Assembly: GCA_034670405.1 (NCBI GenBank)
Contig: JAXDDX010000004.1
Location: 3,330,001-3,394,000, forward strand
Source of the DNA: Hoplostethus atlanticus
Lineage: Eukaryota; Chordata; Actinopteri; Trachichthyiformes; Trachichthyidae
Direction: 5' to 3'
Length of the DNA: 64,000 nucleotides
This document shows positions 10,352-23,100 of the stretch, one piece after another (within the stretch, counting starts at the first letter, position 1; each line of letters starts with the position of its first letter). The notes beneath the pieces are model-generated. The model did not search any database, had not been told where the DNA came from, and saw nothing but the letters and a program-made list of their open reading frames with translations. The translations under genes and the position numbers were made by a program.

Positions 10352-12192
10352 TCACGTAAGTTGTGACAGGAAAGAATCAATGACCTGGGAAAAGGATGAC
10401 GAACAGAAGACTTGTTTTGTGCAATAAAATTCAAACAATGACACTGTTGATGCTCTTGTTCATGCATGCAGCACTCACCTTTCGCTAGGTCCTCTGCAGT
10501 TCCTGGAACAGACTTCAACAAAGGTTCCCGGTGCCACAACTCCAATAACTGCTGATTGAAGACTTGAAAGTTTCTGCAACAAAAAATAAATAAAAATGGT
10601 ACCACAAGGGTGTGTGTGGTTGGGGCAACACAGGGTTCATGATCACTGTGTCAGGATGGGGGGTGATTACAGCATTCTTAATTCTTTATTTATTATATTC
10701 TTTATACATATATTCGTTTTTGCTGCTTTGACAATTTAATTGTGCTTATATAACTAAAGTATTTATCTATCTACAGCTCACAGAATAAACCTGCCAACAC
10801 TTACTTATCCAGTGGATGGTTAGTTGAGCCACTATAGCCACTTGCTCCAAGTTCCTCCCACCAGTTTTTCAAAACTGAATTTATCCACTTTAAACCAACT
10901 AGAAGATACCTGTGAGAATAAAAATAGAGCATCAGTTTATTTGTGTACTGTACTGTGTTTCAATCTGAAATCACTTTGTTGTGCTGACAGGACGATTCAC
11001 CAGAACGGGAATACTCACTCCTCATATGGATTGTTGAGGACTTTCTTAACCAATGGGAAGAGGTCAACACACCAGCCAATGGTAATGCTGGGGGAGTCCT
11101 CGTTAATGCTGTAGGGGAAATGTCATTACAGCAACATTTACTCCACTTTTAGTTTATCTGACTCTAACTCTTTCAAAATGCAAGTTAATTACCTTTTGGT
11201 TATCAGTGGAAGAAAATCAACCATCACACCAGTGTCTTGGATTCTGGGGAAGGAAAGTGATGTCATGAAATTTTTGAAATGTGAGCGCACAGACTGAATG
11301 TCAACTAAAAACCATCGGCTACGTACCTCAGGAAGTATGTCAACATTTCTTCAACATTTCTATGCCACAATGTTGAAGCCACTTTCAATCTCAGATTTCT
11401 TCCAAACAGCACATTGGTCATTGCGCCGTGATCCCCCGAGAGCTGAAAAGCATTTTTCGGTTGAGATACTTTTACATGCATATTAGTGCCACAATAAATC
11501 ATAACACAACACCACACAGAACAGAAAGAACAGAAACAAGGTCTGTACGGAGATTATATTTCTGACCTCATTGAGTGTGGAGTTGTCAGTGTGTTTGGAA
11601 CTGGTTCTGCCAGTATTGTGGTTATTATTGACATTTGGCGGGAACTCCCAAGAGTCCATATAGAATATCTTCTGTTGCATGTCCTGCATGCAGCTCATCT
11701 CATTCTCCTTGTTGGCCATATCATAAGTCCTCCCGGACACAGATTGCTTCTTCCGAACCGCCGTCAGATGATGGGTCTTCCTCTTACATGATACTACCCG
11801 CCTCACTCTGCCAGGGGTGTTGCCAGACCGTCCCACTGGATATCTAGCAAACCAAATCACACAAAAATGACTACGCACTTGTTACAAATACGACTATTCA
11901 TAATGCAACCACAAAACCTGACCTACCTCTTTTTGTTGAATTCTTCCTTTTTATCATAATCCACCTCAAGATAAGCAAATTATCAACAGTTACACAAATA
12001 TGATAAATAACACAATTATTTGTAGCAAAGGAGGACCAGCATAATATGTCTGAACATTCAAATCAAAGTATTGTAGTGCCCAACCCAGCTCACCTCCTTT
12101 GTGTTTCTCCCATGAGAATAGCTCACTTTGTACTGGACCTTATCCTGGGGCAAGGCATCTTGATAGTCTCCCTCCTCATTGTTAGAGTCCAT
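10352..12192 (-). CDS. katnbl1: katanin p80 subunit B-like 1 (KATNBL1)
   Basis: KATNBL1 is a con80-domain relative of katanin p80 that binds katanin p60 (KATNA1/KATNAL1) and tunes microtubule severing. Minus-strand coding exons: 12192-12094, 11964-11927, 11843-11567, 11442-11327, 11243-11193, 11108-11019, 10909-10805, 10573-10479, and a last exon from about 10384. All introns are GT-AG and phases agree through exon 8 (290 codons plus one base). Conserved landmarks recalled from the human protein are the basic N-terminal region, MANKENE, VLFGRNLRLKVASTLWHRN, the WCVDLFPLVKKVL block, YLLVGLKWINSVLKNWWEEL, and QQLLELWHREPLL near the end. The start ATG sits seven bases inside exon 2, after the acceptor TTTTTCCAG, so a non-coding first exon is expected near 12.53 kb. 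Length (about 300 residues) fits the family. The last exon shows a phase conflict described in the findings; the end coordinate follows the stop of the homologous frame. Confidence 0.9.
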
Positions 12193-12526
12193 TACAGACC
12201 TGGAAAAACAGAAGACCGTTTTCAAACAATTTTATAGTAAATTACCATGGCAAATAAATAACCTATATGACTTGGAGATATCCCGTAAGAAAATGTATTG
12301 CCTACAGACACACACATCTGCCAGTAACCACCAGAAGAATATGTTTTTTGCCCCTATACAATCTGCAGCACTTACATTGCATTCCATTCCATTACAAGGT
12401 GGCATGTTAAGTCAGTCTTCCAAGTCTACAGACTTATGAGCGAAATCATTTAAACAGGGAAAAGGTTGTAGCCTGTACACAGGATAAGCCTGCGCCGTGA
12501 ACTAAACAAATAAAAACGCAATTACC

Positions 12527-12609
12527 CACAATCCACGTGCGCATTGTTGTCGTTCTTATCACGATGACGTAATCAGGAACTGTTCTCGGGACAAGCAGCT
12601 CAGTGCCTT
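12527..12609. promoter_or_regulatory. probable divergent promoter of katnbl1 (-) and acp7 (+)
   Basis: The start exons of katnbl1 (-) and acp7 (+) both begin with splice acceptors, so both need upstream non-coding exons. Candidate donors lie back to back: TGTGG|GTAATT on the minus strand (exon end about 12526) and GCCTT|GTGAGT on the plus strand (exon end 12609). Between them are an E-box CACGTG (12534-12539) and a CRE-like TGACGTAA (12565-12572), motifs typical of TATA-less housekeeping promoters. Transcription start sites are not visible; the bidirectional reading is inference. Confidence 0.45.
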
Positions 12610-13185
12610 GTGAGTCTTTACTATTATTTCATTTCTTTATATTTATTCACGTTCAAACAATGGTGACGTTGGTTGTATAGGGCCGTCGCCTTATTCCCTT
12701 CCGTTTTGTCAGTGATGCTGGGAGGTTAAATGAGCCGCTTTCTGTAGTTAGCATAATGTTAGCTAACATCAACAAAGCGCTAGTCCGATAAAATCAGCTG
12801 TCAAAACAAGGATGGCGCTACAGCACATCTGTCAGAAATGGTCTCTTTTAAGACCATAACAGCAACTTTTGAAGCTGGCGGTGCAGAATTATCCAACAAC
12901 TATAACCTCGACACAAAATTATTAACCGACATTTTTCTATCTGACGACGTTCAGCACTCACCTTTCTTTCCTCTCCTCTCCTATTCAGTGGTGATAATCG
13001 CAGCGTTTGAACTAAACTCTGATTACTGGAGACGAGTGCCGACTGATCAAACAGCTAATTTCCACTGACGATACCACCCACACCATAAAGCATCCTATTG
13101 TGCAGTGTGCACCCTCTAGCGACTACTAAGATGCTGTTGGTGCAAAATTCAAATCCAAACATCCCTTCAAAGCAGTGGCCCAGAC

Positions 13186-13377
13186 CAGTGGTTTTCAATC
13201 ATGTGCCATAGTAGCCCAAGGTTTTAATTCTAACCAATCACTAAAGCAGTTGATTTTACTGATTAGCACATATTCAAACAGAGAGAGGATATTCATTCAG
13301 TGAAATCAGCTGCTGTAGTGAATGGTTGGAATGAAAACATGCATTGGGCCTGGATGGCACATGGTTGAGAACCACTG
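13186..13377. mobile_element. short hAT-type MITE (192 bp)
   Basis: The ends are inverted repeats of about 24 bp with two mismatches, starting CAGTGGTT(T/C)TCAA. This matches the well-known CAGTGGTTCTCAAC end of hAT/Charlie-like elements. Flanking 8-bp sequences are gcccagac (13178-13185) and gcctaggc (13378-13385), matching at six of eight positions as expected for an old 8-bp target duplication. There is no coding capacity, so it is a non-autonomous copy in the spacer or first intron upstream of acp7. Confidence 0.75.
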
Positions 13378-13824
13378 GCCTAGGCAGTGTCTGTCCTGTC
13401 CTGTCCTGATCAGGGAGGCATAGTAACCATATCTTACCCAAGTACTTTTTCTGTATCTTGACCTGTGTTGTACTTGATGACACTTGCTTAACACCTTGCC
13501 GACCTCACTCAGAAAGCACTACTTCCCTGAATGCACAATGGAAAAACAACATCAGCTGCTTATATTGACACATCATCATTTTCCATACTGCTCTTGCTGA
13601 CTGGGCTGTTTTTGTCTTTGCTGTCTCATCATTCTGGATGACTGCTTTTGATTTCCTCATCAAGAGACAGACATCAACACTAACTAGCTGTGCACCACTG
13701 TTACTGTAAAAAGTAGGTAGCTAACTTATTGCACTTTTACCTTAACACTGGTTCTGCTCTTAGATGTTTGTTTAGGAAGGAAATGCACATAAGATTTCTG
13801 GTGACTAGTAGTTCTCTTGCCTAC

Positions 13825-13910
13825 CTATGTTGAGTGCACTTTTGTGAGTCGCTTTGGATAAAAGCAGTCTGCTAACTGACTGTAATGTAATGTAATGTAA
13901 TGTAATGTAC
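13825..13910 (+). repeat. L2-type LINE/SINE 3' tail with TGTAA repeats
   Basis: The core agtcgctttggataaaag followed by cagtctgctaactgac and tandem TGTAA units (13881-13909) is the widespread fish non-LTR retroposon tail shared by L2 LINEs and tRNA-derived SINEs. The upstream body is too diverged to delimit. Confidence 0.75.
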
Positions 13911-14134
13911 TGCCACTGAACATTGTGTAACCTGGCCCTGAGGTCAGACAGTTTGTTGGAAGGCTTACTATCATATAAAAGAGACATTGATCCACTTTGT
14001 TTTTTGAAGCCAGTGTCATGTGGTGTTCAATAAGAGGGCTTTTAAAATCATGTGACTGCAGAAACAGAAGTGTGTTGGTTATATGTTTGTGCGGCTACTT
14101 TTCCTTCTCTGTTCTCTGGTAGCCCAGTGTCAAG

Positions 14135-17100
14135 ATGGTGCCTGTTTTTGCTGCCTATGCCATGTTAAGCCTCGCACCTATATTGGTGATTGGTGTTCCT
14201 CCCATTTGGACCCAGCCAGAGCAGGTGCACCTGTCTTATCCAGGTAGGTGTTTGATCTGCTTCCATTTCCCCTTACTAGTCTATACTTGTATCTAGGTCA
14301 TATTGATTACAGATCAGAGGTTTTCTACACATTCTTCAATAATATAACAACTAAAAGTATTTACATTTTTAGAAAGTGGAAGTCTCTATCACAATTCTAT
14401 GTACCGTGGCTCTGTGTTATGTTGACACCCTGCCTGCCTCACTCTTCGTAAGTCGTTCTGGGGCACCAGCTAAAATCCTCAAATGTCGTAAATGTAGCCT
14501 AATCATGGAAATTTACACTTAGACTAAATGGATGACTTTTGTATGGAATGATTTCTAGATGAAATGAGTACCTGGCCAGTTTAACTCAGCTTTCTGGTGG
14601 TTATGCCTTGCCAAAGGTGAGATCAAAACTGCCACTACTGTGCAATATCTGCTTTTTCGTCATCGTCTCTTGGCTTTGCATCAGGGAGTGAATACGGTAA
14701 TTCTATCTGACCGATCAGCGTCACCCTCCCAACAATTGACCTTTTCTTCCCAGGAGTCCCAGGTTCCATGGAGGTGACCTGGACCACCTTCAATAAGACA
14801 GAGAGCACGGTGGAGTACGGCTTGATGGGGGGTCGGCCCTTTGAGATGACTGCCAAAGGCGAGGCTACTCTGTTTGTGGACTCAGGAGAGGAGCGGAGGA
14901 AGATGTACATCCACAGAGTCACTCTCACAGGCCTCAAACCTGCTGTGGCTTATGGTGGGTGGGGCTTTGATGTTATTAGATGGTTTTCTCTGGGTTTGTC
15001 AGAATGGTATATGATATGAGTCTTATTTATAGAGAGTTCTTCCCCTGTGTGAATTTTAGTGTACCATTGTGGCAGCGATGTGGGCTGGAGTGACATCTTC
15101 TTCTTCACTGCTCTGAATGACAGCACTAGTTTCAGCCCCAAGTTTGCTCTCTATGGAGACCTGGGCAATGAGAACCCTCAATCTCTGGCCCGACTGCAGA
15201 AGGAGACCCAGCTTGGCATGTACGATGTCATCCTGCACATAGGTAAGAAGGCCACACTGACAGAGATATGAAACATTTCAACTGTACTGGGTAAGCCGTT
15301 TTAAGGGGCATTTACTGATTTATGACTGTAACCAACCAAAGGAATTGCAACACTGACAGCGAAGTAATCGAGTCATTGTATTGATCAACAACCCTATCAA
15401 ACGCCTGCAGATATATTATTGTCACTATTGCACATTTAATATATAATAATTGTATGCTATTCTGATTCAACATTATTTTTTTTTTTTACAGGGGACTTTG
15501 CCTATGATTTGCATGAGGTATTTCTCTCTCCTTTTGTTTTCCAGTATCATGAACCCTCGTCAAACTGCTGCCCAGTTAAGACCGAGTGCTGAATGGGGGA
15601 GTCATTAAAAGCAAATCCTTTCATCAAAGGCTTATCCTCTGAAAGCGATTCAGATATTCCCCCTAATTCCACAATGACAGATGAGATTAAGCCAGTCCAC
15701 CTTCCTCCACTGTCCCCTTCCCCGGGCTCCGCATTATTTATTATCAGCACGTATAAAGGCCCTTAGCTGTGGTTAAGACACACTGCTTATGATTAGCATT
15801 ACTGTGCAATGCCATAAGCCTGTGGTGAAAGACTGGAATTAGGGTCATGTCACCCAAGTATTTCATGAATTAAAAAAAGGGCATTTAAAACCCCACATTT
15901 TAAGTCCCAATAACTCATTTCCTCATCCGAGAACAGCCCAGGACATAACCTAGACTTGGACGTCCAAATATCAACAATATAATTTTCCCTGAAATTAGAT
16001 TTTAAATTGCCGTGTTCCTGCACCATTCATACACTTTCGCCAATATGGAGAAAAAACGCTAGATGCAATCAGCAGACGACTGCAAAACTTTAATCACCAT
16101 AATTCACGTTGTGTTTTCAGCTGGAATGTCCCGAGTTCATCCTTGTGGCTTCATTGATATTGTAAATAGAAAAACAGTCTGAAAGATCATTAATGACTGT
16201 GGCAGCTAAAGCTGTGAGGACAACCGTGGGCTGCATTGCAGCCAGCGTTAGGATATCTAAGAAATAATCGCTTCTGGTTTCATTGAGGTTTACTTGGTAT
16301 GCCTATGGGACATTCCTGAAGCTGTCTGGAAAACTGACTTACCGGATTCCTACACATTTGTCTGAACATCAGTGAATGGAGAAAAAATGGCACATTTAAC
16401 AGTATTATAACCCTATGTCATGATGTTTAACGGCTATATGACACTGTTGCAGGACAACGCCAGGATTGGAGATGAATTCATGAGGCAGATCCAGTCCGTA
16501 GCAGCCTACGTGCCCTACATGACCTGTCCAGGGAACCACGAATTTTCATAGTAGGTGGTACTCTCTTGCCTCTTGCTCTCTCTCGGTTCTACTTTTACTC
16601 TCTCAGCGCGTGTTCTCACATTCTCACGTGCACAGACGAACGCACGTGTCGCGGACGTTCGGTGCCAGTGTTATGAACAGTTCCTATTCGGTGAGTCAAC
16701 ATGGAAGCTATCTGCCTGTCTCCTGCTCCCTATTAGCAAATGTTTTCCTTACAGTTTACATTTTGCGCCACATTCCGCGCGGGTCACGTATGATTGGTAG
16801 CAATACTGTTATTAACGGGTTTTGGGCAAGGACAGCGGCACATGCTGTATTTCACGTTGGTGAGAGAGACTTGCCAGACTTGCCCCTTGACAGGATATAT
16901 CCACGATCTGCTACCGTAAATGTGAAGTGTGTGTGTGAGGGGGGGGGGTGGGGGGTGGCGTGAAGCTGAGAAAAACAACCTTTCTGGTCAACCACAGTTT
17001 TTCCACTGCAGAAAACACTTTGGTCTGTCGAAAACTATTCACTGTACCATTGGAACAGATGGGAGCTATTTCAGTCTCTAAAGGCTGGAGCGGCGTCAGG

Positions 17101-20100
17101 AACCACCAACATCTAAACAAGTCATTGCGCTCCAAAACAAACATTTAGGTAACTGGGAATGATCAGCTACCTATCTGTTTTTTGGTCCGCGGTGGTGGAC
17201 CTCTGTGTGTATTTTGAGTGCTGAAATTTTCGGACTGATTTTTATTAATTCATGTGAGTGAGTATGAAGTGATGAGAGATTCAAACGCGAGCCAGTATCC
17301 AAACCCCATGCACCTACAACAACACTGTGTGTACTATTTGGCTGAGCCTGTCAGGGGCCCCTCTCCGTTAGATATCAAGCGGCGTGTTTTGTATTGATAA
17401 CGTGATGCTATCGCCGTCTCGTCTCCCAGATGTATAAGCTGTCAATTCACTTAGAATTGATCAGAATGGTGTGTATTGATAGTCTGACACGGCTGAAAAT
17501 TGTGCCTCTGTCCCTTAGCGGTTCATTAATACATTTATTATTATCCTGTCCCCCAGATGTTTACAGTACGCCACCTTGTCAGTCAGATATTTGCGTCAGT
17601 GTCAGATTTCCAGCCCGATGAAAGACGTGCATAGAGAGAAGAAACAGACTCAGGAACCTCAGACGTGTTATATCCCGAGGATCGACAACTAACTTCTCCT
17701 GAATTCCGAGCCCATCTGCTAGAGTTAGATGTGTGCGTACGTGCACGTGCATTACGGGGGATATAAAACTGCCTGATCCCGCACCATAATATTTGCATGG
17801 CCCTGGTATCCTCAGACAGTCCTCGTCTGGCCTCGCCTTGTGTAATGCGACTAGTGCCTGGCCTTAATTAAGGAGCTGCTAACAGTAGTCTGTTTTTCTT
17901 GGCCCTGCGTCCTGACATAAGAACCAGATATCAAGAACCGGCTCGCTGCATTACATAACCAGAAATCGAGCTCCTTTCTCCCTCTCCTATTCCTAAATTT
18001 GTGTTTTGTTCTGTGGTACTGTTGAGAATCCGAATCTCCCAGCAGCTGGCTTCTGTTTTTTTTCTCTTGCTCCCTGACTCACTCTCTCGCTCTCGCTCTC
18101 GCTCTCTCGCTCTCTCGCTCTCTCGCTCTCTCGCTCTCTCACTCTCTCTCTCTCGCTCTGTCTCTTTCCAACCTCAAAACCTAATGGGTAAAAGGCAATT
18201 GAAACAGGCCTGACCACAGAAGTAGTCAGTCAGCATTCCAGCAGGATGAGAGCAGCGGGTCCACAAGATGCTAAGGCCCCAATCAAGACCGTCTTTGTTC
18301 CCCCAGCACAATGTGTACGGCTCATCCAGCGCTCGGTAACCGTTGCCATTTGAAACAATGGACTGTGATGGGAGTTGGTGATATGCTTCCTGCAGGCTAC
18401 ACTGGTTCCTTTAATTTCTCTAACCGCCTGGATTAAGCGGGCATCTTGTGGACTCAAAGCTCATCAGTTGATGAAAGGGCGGATTTGATGAAGAGGGGAA
18501 CAGTCCTGTTGGGTCGGTTTAGCCGTCAGTTCATCCACATAGCGTTTGACATCCCCGAAGCTTGGAACATCTACCAGATTTGTATCTCAATCTTATTTTC
18601 ATGGAAAACCAAACACACGTGGAAACGGGCATGTTTGGGGTTGCGGAGAATGACTCACGTGTTGCATTCCCATAATGCAGATTAATTTTCCACCCCCGAG
18701 CCAAGAAAAAAGAGGAGGGTTTTTAGGCTACTGTTGACTTTATTTCTACACTCATTTCTACATTTCTACACTTTCATGGTCTGGAGATAGGAGGCCACGG
18801 GGTGTCGTGTCCCACGGTGTCATCAGGTACCCTGTTATCTGCTGGTTCCCGGCCTAACCACAAGATGGGAGTATGAACCCAGGAACGTGTGACTGATCCT
18901 GGTTCAGTGCCATGGTCAGAACCTATGGCTCTGTACTTGAGCTCCGTTCTCAGGAGCAGATCTCACCCTGGTTTCGTGGGATTTGTGGGATTCAGTCAAG
19001 ATATAACGTCATGATCACTTTGCATTTTTGTGAATGACAACGTGAAAATTGTGAAAATATATCACAATTTATGGAATTTTAAATGACGGGTATTTATAGA
19101 GTTGAGGATAAGGATATGAGGATGATGATGATGATATCTTATATATAGGATGAGAGACACCAAAGGTTATAGGGAAATGCTCAATATGGACATAAAGAGA
19201 TGCTGAGCTCATCATTCTCCTTGTAGTAGGCAGTGCTGAATGATGACAGATCACAAGCTGACCTGCAGCCAATTATGCTGGCCTTGGTCATATCATCCTG
19301 ACCTCAAGGTCCAGATGCCGCAGGTCCCATTCGCTTTAGACTTATTCAGCATTCGTAAAGGTCTCTATGGTCCCCCCCGCCCCGTCCTGACTGTGTCCTG
19401 GGCCTTTGACCTCTGACCCAATCATACTCTAGTTACCCCTAACCCTACATTACCCTCTCACGTGACCTTTAGCGATCTGAGCTGTCCCACCCTGCCCGAC
19501 GCCTTGTCTCTCTCTCTTACATAAGATAGGAAAGCAATCACTCCCATCACCCAGCTATGTTAATGGGCCGGAGAGAAGATTGGCTCCCTCTTTTATGCTG
19601 AAATTAACAGCCGTGAAAAAGAAACAGACTCCTGGATTGGCGTCAAGGGGAACTTTCTTAGGAAGCCTTTTTTTTTTTTTCTCCTTTTTTGTGTGTGTTG
19701 GGGGTCAACAGAGGCTGCGACATTTGGACATTGGCACATTACTGGGTCAGAGGATCACAATGCTCTGGGGTTTTGGGTTAGGATTGTCTTGTCTGTGTGT
19801 CCTGATCTAGTGAGTCTGGTGAAATGCGTTGCAGTTGATAGATTAGCAGTGGCAAAGGTGGCGGCAGTGGTAGATTGAATTGATTGCCACAAACATCCTG
19901 GGGAAGCAGCCACCGATCGCCTGGCACAGCAGGATACTGGTGTATGGTTTCTCTGAATGTCTAAGACCAAGCTGAATTTACTGCTTTTTAAATGCATTTA
20001 TTTTAGAGCAAATGTCACCACCACAGTTGGATAGCCACCTCTATCCAGTGATCTACTACCCTGAGTCCTGTGGCCAGTTCAGATGAAAACCGAAGAGGGA

Positions 20101-23100
20101 CGGCTAACAAAGGAAGGGCACCATAATTCTACCGTCATTTTAAGAATGGCAGGTTCATGATATTTTCTAACCAAGCCGGGGATTGCGTTCAATGTATCCT
20201 GAATGGTTTGCAGTCTAGCTTGCCGATGAGCTCTGGCGTAGGCACCACAAAATGACAGAGAGCGGCGGCCTGTGGTGCTAATTGGTATCGCTCAAATGCT
20301 CAAGGAACGTAGATTGCACAGTCATTGCATCTAATTAGCTTTCTCCCCGTCTCGTTTGTTCACAGCAACTTCTCTAACTACAGAAATCGCTTCAGCATGC
20401 CCGGCCAGACGGAGAGTCTATGGTACAGGTAAGAGAGGAACATATATTGCTCCTATTGAATTACAGGATATTTGACTTATTTAGCAGTTTGCTCTAGTCC
20501 AGATGAACTCTGACGTGTTGTGCTTGAGTAGGTGAAAAGACCACAAACTGTTTTAGTCAATAGAAAAATAGTCAAGTGGAGGAAAGGGAAATCATTTTTT
20601 TCCAACCGGGGGCCCCCTGCACAGTATCATGTGAAAGTTTACCATACCTCCTGCGGTACTTAAGTAACCATTAATGAGCTGTAAGAGGCAGAGGAACTGT
20701 CAGCAGAGGAGAGTAGAGCTGCCCTCTGTTAGCTTAGTGTGCCTCTCCTATCTCAGGGGCTACACAAAGGAGCTATACATCGGGACTGCTTGACTCATAG
20801 CCCGCTGCAGTCCCCGTTCTCTCAGGCAGTAAGATAATACCCCCGCTAGACCACAGGCCAGCCAGCTGCCCACTCTCCAGTCCCCGGGCCTAGACCCAGA
20901 CAGGCCTGCTGGCTGGGAGCCCCTTCCCATCACGTGCCCGGTGCCCCCACATCCACAGTAACACAGTACACCTCCAAACCCCATGCTGACTGAAATGATT
21001 GAGAGACGCACGTGAACTCGCACTCGCGTCTCTCAATCATTTCAGTAGAGAACGCAGTAAAGTGAGTCACGTGATCTGGCGCTGTAGTCAAAAGCAAATT
21101 AACACGCCGCTACAAAGCAGCGTGGATTTTATGATTTACGAGGGTATTTTCCGCACTCTGGAAGGGGAAATGAGGTCTGCTGCTTTGCTCATCGGTTGAC
21201 TTTGCGCATGCTTCCTCTAGTGGGTCAAGGCTGTGTATCGTTTTAACGGTGTGTGTCCACAGCTGGAACCTAGGGTCAGCCCACATCATCTCCCTCTCCA
21301 CCGAGGTTTACTTCTATCTCGAGTATGGCCAGGAGCTCCTCTTCAAGCAGTATGAGTGGCTGAAGAAAGACCTGGAGGTTAGTGGCCACACATCTGTTTA
21401 TGTTGGCTAAGTGGTCTCTTTCCTTCCTTCCCCTCTCTCTCTCTCTCTCTCTCTCGTTCTCGCTGTCTCTTCACCAGTGTCCTGTCGTTTTTCTAATAAT
21501 TCTAAATAATTTTAATCTTCATCTCACATTTTCAAGTGTCTTGTTTTCATACAAAAGAACTGCAGACATGTACATGCATGTGTTACCCTCTTCCTTCTCC
21601 TCCCCGTCCTAGGAAGCCAACAAGCCAGAGAACCGAGCGGTGCATCCATGGATCATCACCATGGGACACAGACCCATGTACTGCTCGGACGACGACCAGG
21701 ACGACTGCACCACGTTTGACTCCTATGTATGTCTAGCGCAGAGCAGCTTATCCAAAAAGAGAGAAGACGATAGATTCATACACTTTGCACAACGTACACA
21801 GTAGCAAAAACTGTTGATTTATCAAATTGACATTGTGTAAATCCACATTGTGTAAATCATCCACAAAGCACTCCATGTTTATTTTGTGTTGGATGTGCGA
21901 GGAACAGCATGGAAGCTTGTTTAAAGCCTTTCACATTAGCAGGATTTGTTTTCTGCTGCGTTGCCCCGACACTTTAATTGCCCTTGGTAGCAGACCTGTC
22001 ACGCCTCGGGCAAGTTGGCCAGTCCACATCGCAAAAAAAAACCCTTAAAGCACCTTGATCTGGGTACACTGTTATAATCACTGCAATTTGGACAAAATAG
22101 TTTCCATTTGGACCTATTGCTCTCGGCGCTTGGCATCGCCGCTGAGGCACGGGCATGACGAGGCTCCACCAGATAGTGTTTCGGATTGGTACTGCCAGGT
22201 CACACTGTCTCTCTTTCTCTCTGTTCTATGTCAGGTCCGGCTGGGACGGAATGACACCAAACCGCCAGCCCCCGGTCTGGAGGATCTATTCTACCGCTAT
22301 GGTACGGGCCCCCTGTTTGACGACCAGCTGTGTGTTGCTAATGGGTGTTTAGGATCACAAATTCACATGCTCAGACAGACTAATGTCCCAACACTTGTGG
22401 AGAGCAGAGCAATCCAAACAAATCCTTTATTAAAAAAGCAGACCGTTGGCCTGGCAACCATCCCAACAGCCCTTATCCAAATGTTTTTCCTATATTACAT
22501 TTCTCCAGACTTTTTGTTTGTTGCTCTCAATAGTTTAGACGGTGGTGAAGGTTGTGGGGAATCCTAAGCACTCATCAGTAGGTGGGAAATCTGAAAATTT
22601 CAAGTGAATGCAGTAGATTATGCAACAAATTGTGTTTCTTTCATGCCTCTTAGTCGAGATGTGTCATCTGCCTTATGTTTGTATATTTGCACACATGAGG
22701 GGGGTTGCTTTTTTATCATATCTTTCCTAGGAGTGGACTTGGAGCTGTGGGCGCATGAGCACACATATGAGAGACTTTGGCCTGTCTATGGGGATAAGGT
22801 CAGTTCTGTGTATCTTGTGATTCTATTGTATCTTGTATTTCTTATGTACCCTTTATGATTCAAGTTAGTATGACATGATGAACTGTTTAAGTGCCCCGTG
22901 TGACTCCTCAGGTCCTGGATGCACGCTTGATTATCTTTCCTATGGATTGTGTTTAGATGCAAGGCCTGTCTCGTGGAGAGACGGAGCAAAGTCCTTCACC
23001 CAGAAGCACTCTCACACAGAACCATTAGCATGACCTTGTAGATGTTTAGAAGCTAGCCCCCCTGTCCTCCCTTTGATTTATAATCTCAGTTCAGACGTTT

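Noticed and set aside
18001-18217. Arg/Ser-rich ORFs on both strands
   Set aside because: They are produced by the CTCTCG simple repeat inside acp7 intron 5.
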